A program made the position numbers and the translations under genes. 15,330 bases of DNA from an uncultured Victivallales bacterium (GTDB taxonomy: Bacteria > Verrucomicrobiota > Lentisphaeria > Oligosphaerales > JAFGRS01), in contig CAILKC010000020.1 of the NCBI GenBank assembly GCA_903834675.1, forward strand, positions 1 through 15,330, written 5' to 3'. Position 1 is the first letter of the stretch. Every line of letters begins with the position of its first letter. Positions 1 through 10,288 of this stretch are shown in pieces. The notes under the pieces were generated by a model that saw only the letters and a list, made by a program, of their open reading frames with translations, was not told the origin of the DNA and did no database searches.

Positions 1-48
1 AGCGATGAGCGGCCCGGTGTTGATGACGATGGCGCGCGGTTCAGGCAT
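1..48 (-). CDS. PIN-domain toxin (DUF3368 type), first 16 codons only
   Basis: The ATG at 46-48 overlaps the end of the UPF0175 gene: the string ATGCCTGA holds both the start of this gene and the stop of the previous one. The visible residues, MPEPRAIVINTGPLIA, match the start of the right-hand PIN gene exactly and show the INTGPLIA motif typical of DUF3368 PIN proteins. In such pairs PIN proteins act as ribonuclease toxins and the UPF0175 partner is the proposed antitoxin. The rest of the gene lies outside the window, so whether it is intact cannot be said. Confidence 0.8.
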   Translation of the reverse strand, partial: MPEPRAIVINTGPLIA

Positions 49-129
49 TGGCGGCGTCCTCGGCGATGTCGTCCGCGGTCAGGTCGATCATCGGCACGCC
101 GAACTCGTGAAGCCGCAGAAGGAATGTCA
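1..129. repeat. 129-bp direct repeat, left copy
   Basis: Bases 1-129 are identical to 15065-15193; base 130 differs (c versus t) and similarity stops three bases later. The repeat covers the last codons of the UPF0175 gene and the first codons of the PIN gene. Because it begins at the first base of the window, the left copy may extend further outside. Only the inner boundary is defined. Confidence 0.97.
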
Positions 130-292
130 CCCGGTCGCACCCGGCCATGGCCGCCGCGATACCGGATGACACGCGCTTCAGCTCGAACAGCTTCACCGCC
201 ATGGCCATGCGCGCCTCCTGCTCGAACTGCTCGGGGGACTCCTGCAGTACGTCAGGAAGCGATATGGGGTAGCTCACCAGAACCTGTGGCAT
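41..292 (-). CDS. UPF0175 family antitoxin
   Basis: The product is 83 residues, the usual UPF0175 length. It begins MPQVLVSYPISLPDVL and contains the family's features in order: PEQFEQEARMAMAVKLFEL (about residues 20-38), a serine-glycine helix start (RVSSGIAAAMAG) and a C-terminal helix with FLLRLHEFGVP. The family is a small helix-turn-helix protein usually encoded just before a PIN (DUF3368) toxin, as here. The start at 292 is preferred over an upstream in-frame ATG at 469: GGAG lies 6 nt before it, and the extra 59 residues would be arginine-rich, unlike the family, and would overlap the integrase gene. It lies 127 bp downstream of the integrase on the same strand. Confidence 0.9.
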   Translation of the reverse strand: MPQVLVSYPISLPDVLQESPEQFEQEARMAMAVKLFELKRVSSGIAAAMAGCDRVTFLLRLHEFGVPMIDLTADDIAEDAANA

Positions 293-419
293 AGCGGTCT
301 CCGTCGCGGATCGGGCAGGCTTCACCGCGAAGCGCCGCCAACATGCTGTAACAGTACAGGTCGGCGCCACCCTCCGCAAGAGATAGCCGCGCCGCCTGGC
401 TTCGCTGCTGCCCTGGCTT

Positions 420-1700
420 TCATGCATTCCCGGCCTTGAGTCCCGCCAGGACCTTCCGCACCGCCTCAATGGGGAGGTTGCGGGCCAGGTCGATCAACTG
501 GTCGCGGTCGTGGATCTCTTCGGGATCTGCAACCGCCCCAAACTCAGGTAGCATCCCGACGGCGCGCCGGGTATCGTCGCCGGTCGAATGCAGGTAGATG
601 TCGTGGACCATGCTCGACGCGTGCCCGACCAGGCCGCGGGTGGTGTGTTCGGGAGTCCCGCCACGGGCTAGGATGCTCACGAAACAGTGTCTCAGCGAAT
701 GGAACCCGGCCACGGCCGCGCGACGCTTCCGTCCCGGTCCCGGTTCGACCTCGGTGGTCGTGATTCCCGCCTTCTCGAAGTGCCGACGGATGATGCCGGC
801 CACGCCGGGTTTGTCCCGACTGTAGCGCTCCGCCAGCGTCGGCATTACCGGCCCGGTCCCGCGGGGGACGCTGGCCAGGATGGCGCGCAGATGGGGGTGG
901 ACCGGGATGGTGAGCTTCCGGCCTTTGTACGCCGTTTTGCCCGGCAACCGGGTGATCGTGGACAGGTCCAGGGCGATGTTTCCCCACTCAAGGGTAGCGG
1001 CGTCGCCGAGACGGAAACCACAGTACAACCCGACGGCGAGCAACGTCTGCAACTCCCCGGTGGCGCTCTGGCATACGCTGGTCAGTTCGGCGAGGGTCAA
1101 CTCGCGCCGGCTCTTCGTGGCGTTGGCCCGACGCTTCAGGTCGACAAACGGGTTCGGCTCCACGCCCGCCAGTTCCACCATGATGCGAGCGGCCTGTATG
1201 GCCAGGTTGACCCGGTGACCGGATAGGCCTTCAACGATCAAGGATTCGCGGAAGGCAGCAGCGTGATCGGTGGTCACGTCTTCAAGGTTGGCCACCTTCG
1301 CGACCTCTGCCCAGCGCACGAAGCGACCCCATAGCTGCCGGTTGTCGGTAATGCTGGTCGCGGATAGTTCGCGCTCTACCGGCCCCCGGTGCGAGCGCAC
1401 ATAGGGGCAGCGGTCCCATGCCTTCGCGATGGGTGTCTTTGGGCGGGCGGCAATATCTACCGCCTGGGCCACCTCCATTGACGACCTCAGCGCGTCCGCG
1501 GCCAGTTGCCGACGGTCCTGCTCTGACTTAGCAGAGTAGGGCCGGGTGAGCCGGTCCAGTTCGGCGCGGGCGCCGTCGGCGCTCTTCACCGGGTTGCCGT
1601 CACGGTCGACCAGCTTATGCTTGAAGCGCTCGCCGTTGACCTGATAGTCGACGTACCAAGTGCTGCCCCTCTGGAAGACTCTGCCCTTGGTGGTCCGCAT
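420..1700 (-). CDS. Tyrosine recombinase / integrase
   Basis: The 426-residue product is a phage-type site-specific recombinase. The N-terminus (about 1-50) resembles the small arm-site-binding domain (GSTWYVDYQVNGERFKHKL). A core-binding helical domain covers about 85-190 and the catalytic domain about 200-390. Catalytic residues visible are Arg230 (CGFRLGD), Lys255 or Lys259 (GKTAYKGR), His334-x-x-Arg337 (FHSLRH), His360 (LVGHAS) and nucleophile Tyr369 (HDIYLHS), so the set is complete and the enzyme should be active. The ATG at 1700 has AGGAG 8 nt upstream. About 135 bp upstream of the start is a tRNA 3'-end fragment, the usual kind of target for this family. The enzyme probably moves the element that extends left from that fragment. 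I see no excisionase gene nearby. Confidence 0.96.
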   Translation of the reverse strand: MRTTKGRVFQRGSTWYVDYQVNGERFKHKLVDRDGNPVKSADGARAELDRLTRPYSAKSEQDRRQLAADALRSSMEVAQAVDIAARPKTPIAKAWDRCPYVRSHRGPVERELSATSITDNRQLWGRFVRWAEVAKVANLEDVTTDHAAAFRESLIVEGLSGHRVNLAIQAARIMVELAGVEPNPFVDLKRRANATKSRRELTLAELTSVCQSATGELQTLLAVGLYCGFRLGDAATLEWGNIALDLSTITRLPGKTAYKGRKLTIPVHPHLRAILASVPRGTGPVMPTLAERYSRDKPGVAGIIRRHFEKAGITTTEVEPGPGRKRRAAVAGFHSLRHCFVSILARGGTPEHTTRGLVGHASSMVHDIYLHSTGDDTRRAVGMLPEFGAVADPEEIHDRDQLIDLARNLPIEAVRKVLAGLKAGNA

Positions 1701-1751
1701 GTCTCGAGCTCCTGCTCGGAGCCGGGTTTACATGGCCCGGCCCACTAAGAC

Positions 1752-1782
1752 ATACTGTGACATGCCACCGGGGGGTAGTCAA
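1752..1782 (-). promoter_or_regulatory. Weak candidate promoter for the integrase
   Basis: On the minus strand TTGACT (1782-1777) is followed 19 bp later by CAGTAT (1757-1752). The -35 match is good, but the spacing is long and the -10 is poor. It lies about 50 bp upstream of the integrase start. Confidence 0.25.
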
Positions 1783-1789
1783 TGCCTTT

Positions 1790-1809
1790 ACCGGCCCAAA
1801 CCGGCCCAA
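1790..1809. repeat. Tandem 10-bp direct repeat beside the att fragment
   Basis: ACCGGCCCAA occurs twice head to tail at 1790-1799 and 1800-1809, between the integrase promoter region and the tRNA fragment. Paired short direct repeats flanking a core site are how integrase arm-type sites usually look. It could equally be an operator for the integrase gene. Confidence 0.45.
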
Positions 1810-1834
1810 TAATCAACATGTTAGCTTTATCGCA

Positions 1835-1884
1835 ACGGCATCATAATCCGTTTGTCCCCAGTTCGAATCTGGGAGCCGCTACCA
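1835..1884 (+). other. tRNA 3'-end fragment (CAT anticodon): probable attachment site
   Basis: The sequence folds as the 3' part of a tRNA. The anticodon arm is at 1835-1851 (loop ATCATAA, anticodon CAT, one mismatch in the stem). A 5-nt variable loop follows, then the T arm at 1857-1873 (CCCAG, loop TTCGAAT, CTGGG), the acceptor 3' strand AGCCGCT at 1874-1880, discriminator A and CCA at 1882-1884. The matching 5' acceptor strand (AGCGGCT) and a D arm are not found upstream, so this is not a working tRNA gene. Integrases commonly recombine within the 3' half of tRNA genes and leave such a fragment at one end. The tRNA orientation implies that the inserted element lies to the left and older chromosome to the right. 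Confidence 0.7.
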
Positions 1885-1896
1885 CTTTTAGCCTCA

Positions 1897-1918
1897 AAAC
1901 GCCTTCCTGGCGTTTCTT
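1897..1918 (+). terminator. Terminator-like hairpin after the tRNA fragment
   Basis: AAACGCC (1897-1903), loop TTCCT, GGCGTTT (1909-1915) then CTT: a 7-bp stem starting 12 bp after the CCA end. It has the position and shape of the native terminator of the tRNA gene, which fits the idea that sequence right of 1884 is the original downstream flank. Confidence 0.55.
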
Positions 1919-1922
1919 GGTA

Positions 1923-1984
1923 CACCGCTGAAATGGGGACAAAATGGGGACAGCGGTGCATGAAGTGGGGACAAAGTGGGGACA
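1923..1984 (+). repeat. Array of four TGGGGACA repeats (plus orientation)
   Basis: TGGGGACA starts at 1934, 1945, 1966 and 1977, giving spacings of 11, 21 and 11 bp, close to one and two helical turns. The first two copies sit in the loop of a perfect 8-bp inverted repeat, CACCGCTG (1923-1930) and CAGCGGTG (1951-1958). The array is mirrored by an inverted one at 2131-2183. Confidence 0.85.
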
Positions 1985-2130
1985 GTCCAGTTCAGGCACG
2001 ATTAGCCTTGCACCAGCGTCCCCTTCCCGCCCATGATCCCGCGCTCCCGTCCCCATGATCCCGCTCTCGTCTTTCCTGGCGATTTCGCTGCCTGTCCGTG
2101 AAATCTGCCGCTGTCCATGCACCGCGTCAC

Positions 2131-2183
2131 TGTCCCCACTTCTGTCCCCACTATCCCGGCGACTGTCCCCACTTCTGTCCCCA
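2131..2183 (-). repeat. Array of four TGGGGACA repeats (inverted orientation)
   Basis: TGTCCCCA starts at 2131, 2143, 2164 and 2176, giving spacings of 12, 21 and 12 bp, nearly the mirror of the left array. The word CATGCACCGC just before it (from 2117) also occurs inverted inside the left array, so the two arrays are an imperfect long inverted repeat about 190 bp apart. Confidence 0.85.
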
Positions 2184-2584
2184 CAATCCAGGTGACACGG
2201 CCCGCCAGCGCCTCTCCGGCGCATCCCGTCGCCGTGGGCGGGTCTTTGCATGGTCGCGGTAGAAGCCGGTCGGGAATGGCCCGCCAGGCGGTCGCGACGT
2301 GATCCCCGTCATGGTGGATCCCCGCCGCCGATGTCCTACTCCAGAACCAGCAGGTGGTCGCAACGGTTTGAAACCGACGGGCGGCACTACCTGAGGCGGA
2401 ACCGCTGTCAGGTTTTCTGCCCCATTATGCCAGGGTCGCGCACAACGTAAACCGTCGGCGTCGGCACTACATCGGCACAACAGGTTTCAGGTCCGTCGGT
2501 TCACGGTCAATCTGTGGTCTCCGGGCCGTGTGTCCTTGGAGCCTCAAGCCCCTGGGGCTGATGCGGGCGTAGAGGAGGTGGGTC

Positions 2585-2644
2585 ATGGTGGCCTTGCAGC
2601 CGGGGGTTTACCTGGCGGCGGGGGTATGGCGTGCGCCCTACTAA
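2585..2644 (+). CDS. Possible 19-residue small ORF
   Basis: An ATG at 2585 is preceded by a perfect AGGAGGT (2573-2579) at 5-nt spacing and opens a frame of 19 codons (MVALQPGVYLAAGVWRAPY) ending in TAA. The peptide is hydrophobic but too short to classify. A palindrome AGCCCC-T-GGGGCT lies 25 bp upstream. The ribosome-binding site is the only real support, and GC-rich DNA gives AGGAGG by chance fairly often. Confidence 0.25.
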   Translation: MVALQPGVYLAAGVWRAPY

Positions 2645-2671
2645 CCGGCTACTGACGGGCATGGGTTGGCG

Positions 2672-3346
2672 TCACTCCCGTTCGATGGTTATCTCCATGT
2701 ACCGGTTGCTCGTGATGGTAGCCTTTATGTCATCGTGATAAAAGTGGACGGTTCGACCGGGCGCACAGGCCGACGCGATGCTGGCAAGGCTTAGGTCGGC
2801 CCCGTTCCAGGTGGGAAAACAGTTGCGTCCGAACGTGTCGCAGTATTGGAGTATCCTTAATGCCTGCTTCATGCCCTGAGTGGTCTCGAAGCTGGCGCCG
2901 TTGGCGTCGAAGATGCCCGAAATCATGGTCGGCGTCATCTTGACTGCCGCCTCGTTGTCGATGCTCTGCCAGACCAGAGTGCCGTCGGATGTCTTCTCCG
3001 GAGATCCGATATTCGCAAAGACTTGGGCTGGTGTTGGCCACGAAGCCCCTGTGGCTTGGGAAGATAGGATGACACGAGGGCATCGCTGGCCGACCGCGTA
3101 CCCCAGCATGCAGGCCCCGAGTATGATGGCAGCGAAGCTACCCGCAAGGATGAGGTTGGCGCGACGGTTGCGCAAGGTCAGACCTCGAACATGACGGGCT
3201 TGACGCGGGGCGTCCGAAAGAACTGCGGCGGGGAAAGCCGTCAATTGCCCTGGGGCAGCCAGGACAGGGGGGCCATCATCGGTCGGCTTCGCGTCTGTGA
3301 GTTCGCGGTCCACGTCGATGTACTTGCGCTGGCTGGGCTCTGTCAC
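2672..3346 (-). CDS. Unrecognised protein with one transmembrane segment
   Basis: I do not recognise the family. From GTG 3346 the product is 224 residues. About 62 hydrophilic, proline- and arginine-containing residues come first, then one hydrophobic segment (ANLILAGSFAAIILGACMLG, about residues 63-82) preceded by arginines (RNRR). The remaining ~140 residues contain four well-spaced cysteines. By the positive-inside rule the C-terminal domain should be periplasmic and could carry disulfides. The GTG at 3346 is chosen because GGAGGG ends 7 nt before it; another GTG at 3370 would add eight residues but lacks a comparable site. The gene follows hsdR on the same strand after a 227-bp gap, so it may be read with it or from its own promoter. 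Nothing in the sequence links it to restriction. Confidence 0.75.
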   Translation of the reverse strand: MTEPSQRKYIDVDRELTDAKPTDDGPPVLAAPGQLTAFPAAVLSDAPRQARHVRGLTLRNRRANLILAGSFAAIILGACMLGYAVGQRCPRVILSSQATGASWPTPAQVFANIGSPEKTSDGTLVWQSIDNEAAVKMTPTMISGIFDANGASFETTQGMKQALRILQYCDTFGRNCFPTWNGADLSLASIASACAPGRTVHFYHDDIKATITSNRYMEITIERE

Positions 3347-3573
3347 GACGATACCCTCCGTTCTGTCCACGAGTACGGTAGCGCGTCAGCATGGCCTTCC
3401 TCGCGTCACAGCGCCGCGGGCGAGTCAACCGGCTGTGGAAATGGATGCCGGACGGGGATTGGCAGGGATTGGCCCGCAGCCTGGCCCCACTGCGCTTCTC
3501 TTGGGGACGGCCTGCACAAGACGCGCTAACGACAGACGCGATGGCATCGGGGCGCTGCTGAGCACACTGCCGC

Positions 3574-7278
<3,705 letters not shown>

Positions 7279-7366
7279 TTCCGTTTATGGTTCCCGTGTT
7301 GTAGAGGACGGCGCGGAGGCAGGTCTTCCGCATCGGCCGGCAACTACCCTCCCGCGAGCCGCAGGC

Positions 7367-7560
7367 TCATTCCTCTGGGCTTCCGGCACTCGCATCCAAC
7401 GTCTTGATCCGGGGGGCCAGAACCTCGTGGAATCTGTCAAGCGTCTTGGCCAACCACTCATGCTGCCTCGGCCAATCATGCCTGTTGCTTGGGTCTGCGC
7501 TCATGTCATACGTACTGACGAAGCTGGACTTCTTACCGCCTGAAGCAAGCTGGGCGGTTG
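7367..7560 (-). pseudogene. DUF4268-like C-terminal remnant
   Basis: The last ~55 codons before the TGA at 7367 read SGGKKSS, then NRHDWPRQHEWLAKTLDRF and HEVLAPRIKTLDAS. This resembles the C-terminal end of DUF4268 proteins, which often accompany type I restriction genes. The frame stays open rightward to an ATG at 7864, but residues upstream of about 7560 look random, arginine-rich and unlike the family, and that ATG would overlap the neighbouring gene by 88 bp in another frame. I therefore read it as the tail of a gene whose first part was lost, not as an intact 165-residue protein. It lies 88 bp upstream of hsdR. Confidence 0.5.
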
Positions 7561-7752
7561 CGGGCTCGAACCGCGGCGCCCGCCACGCTCGAGACCTCCC
7601 CCCCGCGCACGTCCTCAGTCTGGGCAGGCGACGGGTCACGCTGGCGCCTTCGGCGAACGCCGTAACGGGAAAAAACGCTCGTCCTGCTTGATGTAGGGGG
7701 TTCCCGCCGCAATATTGGTAATAGCTCATCAACCATGTGTTGAAGGAGTTAC

Positions 7753-7778
7753 GAGGCCGTCCTGCGAAGGGCGGCCTC
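7753..7778. terminator. Strong hairpin at the end of the 7777-8289 gene
   Basis: GAGGCCGTCCT (7753-7763) and AGGGCGGCCTC (7768-7778) form an 11-bp stem (one G-T pair) around a GCGA tetraloop. It overlaps the stop codon of the minus-strand gene. On the plus strand it is followed by CTTTT. On the minus strand no T-run follows, so it may stabilise the mRNA end or terminate only weakly. Confidence 0.55.
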
Positions 7779-8289
7779 AGCTTTTCCGGGTCCGCCAGTA
7801 TTCCTCGTACTCCCTCCGCTTCTTCTCCCGTTGGTGCTCGTATTCCACGCAGAACGCCGTCCACGGCAGCACATACTCGCCTCGGTCCACCACGACTACG
7901 ACGTAGCTGAAGTCAGGCAAGGCCAAGTGGACGCGGGCCTCGCCTCGACGTTCAGCCTGCCACCAGACGATGCGGTCCCCGAGAGTGGGGCAGCGCCCGG
8001 TGTATTCCTCCATGGTCGGCCGCGGCCACCGGATACGCTCACACCGTCGCAGATCGGGTGTTCGGTCGGCCTCGCTCTCGCCCTCCGAGATGAAGTGCCA
8101 GAAAGTGGCTTCCTTACCCTTCTCCATCGGCATACGCTTCAGCCGCACCGGCTTCCCGGGCCAGTTCGGCTTGCTGTCCACGAAGTCCCGTCTGAACCAC
8201 GAGTGAAGGACCTTGACGTAGGTGTCCCAGTCTCCCCCGTACGCATCAAGAGGCACAAGCGGCGGCAGCCATGCCAGGGAAGAGTTCAT
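7777..8289 (-). CDS. Uncharacterised protein paired with DUF3800
   Basis: The 170-residue product has no name I can give with certainty. Recognisable blocks are FWHFISEG (63-70), PDLRRCERIRWPRP (78-91), a region with IVWWQ, a hydrophobic strand (FSYVVVVVDRGEYVLPWTAF) and a basic, charged C-terminal tail (EHQREKKRREYEEYWR). Similar small proteins with an FxHFxSEG block and an LxWTAY-like block occur next to DUF3800 genes. The closing strand-WTA arrangement is reminiscent of barnase/EndoU-like nuclease families, but that is a guess. Its ATG lies inside the stop of the DUF3800 gene (ATGA, 4-bp overlap), so the two are probably translated together and may form one two-protein system. Confidence 0.85.
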   Translation of the reverse strand: MNSSLAWLPPLVPLDAYGGDWDTYVKVLHSWFRRDFVDSKPNWPGKPVRLKRMPMEKGKEATFWHFISEGESEADRTPDLRRCERIRWPRPTMEEYTGRCPTLGDRIVWWQAERRGEARVHLALPDFSYVVVVVDRGEYVLPWTAFCVEYEHQREKKRREYEEYWRTRKS

Positions 8290-8996
8290 GCGTCACCCCC
8301 CTGCGGCTGCCAGACGAAGATGTTCAGCTTCTCCTCGCGCAGAAGGGTAGTCTGTCGCAACGAGTACCCAGACCTCGTCCGTAACCGACCGACCAGCGCG
8401 ACCTTGGCCGCGTTCGTGGACAGCCCTCTGTTCGCGTACCCCACGGCTCCAATCAGTAGGTCCGCCACCTGCATTACCTCTACCTCATGCGAGGCCACGA
8501 TCTGAACGCGTTCGACGATTCGGCGATCGAAATCGTAGAGGTTGTTGCCGAGCACCTCATGCAGCTTCCTGATCTTGGCGGCCCCACGAGTGTCCTTCAC
8601 GTCGAGGTAGATGCGATAGCGGTTTGTCGGATCGAGCAACGGACTTAGCAGGGTGAACATCATCTTGTAGTACCATGTGTCATGGTCCTGCCCGAAAGCA
8701 GCGTGCCGGAGTGCGTTCTTGTCGGGAATGACGCAGGCGCGGAAGTGAAGGTGGGGTGAGTCGAGGAAGCAGTCCACAACATCCAGGTATAACTGGACCT
8801 TGGCTGGCGAAACCTTGGTCCACTTCGTCTCGAAGCCTGGCTTCATGCCGTGCCGCCGTTTCACGGCGCGAAGCAGGTCGGCAGTTTCTCGCACCTTGTC
8901 TTGCGGGCACCAGACGGCCCCCAGGACCATGACCCTGTGTGCGTCGTGCTCCAAGTGGCAGCTTTCGTCGCAGTATATGCTGATCAACTGGTTCAT
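8286..8996 (-). CDS. DUF3800 domain protein
   Basis: The 236-residue product has the DUF3800 signature: YCDES (Asp10, Glu11) at the start, FETKWTK (Glu56, Lys58) in the first third, LDVKD (Asp132, Lys134) in the middle and VMQVADLLIGAV (Gln176, Asp179) near the end, finishing KLNIFVWQPQ. Conserved acidic residues of this kind suggest a metal-dependent, RNase H-like fold. The biochemical role of the family is not settled, though members are frequent in phage-defence islands. The start ATG overlaps the hsdS stop (ATGA, 8993-8996) and the stop overlaps the next start in the same way, so it is tightly coupled to hsdS and to its downstream partner. Confidence 0.93.
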   Translation of the reverse strand: MNQLISIYCDESCHLEHDAHRVMVLGAVWCPQDKVRETADLLRAVKRRHGMKPGFETKWTKVSPAKVQLYLDVVDCFLDSPHLHFRACVIPDKNALRHAAFGQDHDTWYYKMMFTLLSPLLDPTNRYRIYLDVKDTRGAAKIRKLHEVLGNNLYDFDRRIVERVQIVASHEVEVMQVADLLIGAVGYANRGLSTNAAKVALVGRLRTRSGYSLRQTTLLREEKLNIFVWQPQGGDA

Positions 8997-10288
8997 ACGC
9001 CCGCCCCCTCGGTCGCCATCGCCTCCCGCACCCGTAGCTCACCGGAGATGAGCTTGGGCAGTAGCGCATCGCGCACGGCGGCAAGGGTGCGGGACTCGCT
9101 TGTAGCCGCACTGGCGCGCTCGAACAGCGGACGTGCAACCATGCCAAAACGCTCCGCAACCTGCGCGGTGGGTACAATCTGCAGGTAATGCGATAGCGAT
9201 TCCGCGGGGACGCGCTGACGGCCGCTTGACCCTGTCATGCTCTGAATCGCGAACTCGCGGAATACCTCGCTCCGCGCGAGGCAGTAGGCGAATTCCTCGG
9301 GGATCGGTGGTTTGGGGCGCAAGACGATATACTCCGTCGAGCCCCAGCCGACCTGGCCGTCCTTCAGGAAGTCCACGAAGGCAGTCTTGCCATTCTCAAG
9401 GCACGGCGTGATGCGCGCGACCAACGTATCGCCATTCATGAAGCGCATTCCCGAGCCAAACGGACGGTCCACAACTGCGTCCGCAGAATGCCCACGCGTT
9501 GGCATGTTCGCCATGTCGAGGTAGGGGACCACGGCGCCTTTCCGCAGCGGCCGTGTCGGGTTGACCTCGACCACGTCAGGTAACGCCACCACCATCCACC
9601 CCTTCGGGATCTCCCCCAGCTCCGACTCCTCGAAGGAGTCCGGAAACAGGTCGGCAAGGTGGGGCGGCAGGCCGGTGGGGCGGCCTTCGGCCTTGGCGCG
9701 GACGGGGTCGAAGTCCACGAACCAGGACTTGAAGAGCGTCCGCGCCATTGCCTCCAGCGTCTCGTTCATCCGCCGGTTCAGTTCGATCTTGTCGTCCAGC
9801 GTGCCGAGGATGTGCGCGATGGCGCGTTGTTCGGGAAGCGGGGGATTGGGTACGGGCAGGGCCTCCAAGAGCGGAATCCGAAGGTTGCTGACTGTGGAGC
9901 CCGTGCCTTCACTCACGAGGATCTCATGTCGGACAGGTGCTGACTGCAGGGCGTACAGCAGGAAACGGCCGTCGGCTTTCCGTGGGTTGGGACGAAGCAG
10001 GACCATCCGTTGGCCTAGGCAGCAGCGGAGTCCCACGGGCACCATGCAGACCTCACCCATGGGGGCCTCGCGGGTGATGACCAGGTCACCCACGGTCGGC
10101 GTCGCTCGCCGGGTCCGGTCCGCGTAGTGGGCCTCATCGGTGTAGCTTGGGGTCGAGAGGTCAAGTCGGCCGTTTCGGATATTCTGATTGCGCAGGACAA
10201 CCACACCTGAGTTCGTCCACACGGGCGTCGAGTGCGGGCAGTCGACGATCATCTCGCAGATGTCGGACAGTCGGGAGTCAGCCTCCAT
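8993..10288 (-). CDS. hsdS: Type I restriction enzyme specificity subunit
   Basis: HsdS recognises the split target sequence for the type I methylase and restriction complex. The 431-residue product shows two target-recognition domains (about 1-150 and 205-375). A conserved helical spacer separates them (LPEQRAIAHILGTLDDKIEL, then NRRMNETLEAMARTLFKSWF, 151-190), and a second conserved helix closes the protein (LAAVRDALLPKLISGELRV, 402-420). That is the full canonical layout. GGAGGT lies 7 nt before ATG 10288, and the first 11 bp overlap the end of the abi gene. No second hsdS copy or inverted TRD repeat is visible, so there is no sign of phase-variable specificity. It is separated from hsdM by abi and fic. 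Confidence 0.96.
   Translation of the reverse strand: MEADSRLSDICEMIVDCPHSTPVWTNSGVVVLRNQNIRNGRLDLSTPSYTDEAHYADRTRRATPTVGDLVITREAPMGEVCMVPVGLRCCLGQRMVLLRPNPRKADGRFLLYALQSAPVRHEILVSEGTGSTVSNLRIPLLEALPVPNPPLPEQRAIAHILGTLDDKIELNRRMNETLEAMARTLFKSWFVDFDPVRAKAEGRPTGLPPHLADLFPDSFEESELGEIPKGWMVVALPDVVEVNPTRPLRKGAVVPYLDMANMPTRGHSADAVVDRPFGSGMRFMNGDTLVARITPCLENGKTAFVDFLKDGQVGWGSTEYIVLRPKPPIPEEFAYCLARSEVFREFAIQSMTGSSGRQRVPAESLSHYLQIVPTAQVAERFGMVARPLFERASAATSESRTLAAVRDALLPKLISGELRVREAMATEGAGV

Larger units (their letters stand above)
1885..2671. other. Intergenic region without a convincing gene
   Basis: About 790 bp in which no reading frame resembles a protein family. It holds the tRNA terminator, two mirror-image arrays of TGGGGACA (1934-1984 and 2131-2183), two near-copies of CCATGATCCCG about 24 bp apart near 2030-2065, a palindrome AGCCCC-T-GGGGCT at 2547-2559, and a possible 19-codon reading frame at 2585. 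Confidence 0.6.

Noticed and set aside
41..469. A longer 142-residue antitoxin starting at 469
   Set aside because: The extra N-terminus is arginine-rich, unlike UPF0175 proteins, and overlaps the integrase gene; ATG 292 has a ribosome site and gives the family length.
1809..1884. A complete tRNA gene
   Set aside because: The anticodon arm, T arm and acceptor 3' strand are good, but no complementary 5' acceptor strand or D arm is present.
1934..2183. A CRISPR array
   Set aside because: The repeat unit is only 8 bp, spacings are 11-21 bp, half the copies are inverted and no cas gene is nearby.
7367..7864. An intact 165-residue gene between the DUF3800 partner and hsdR
   Set aside because: Only the last part looks like a protein family; the start would overlap the neighbour by 88 bp in another frame, and the middle is compositionally random.
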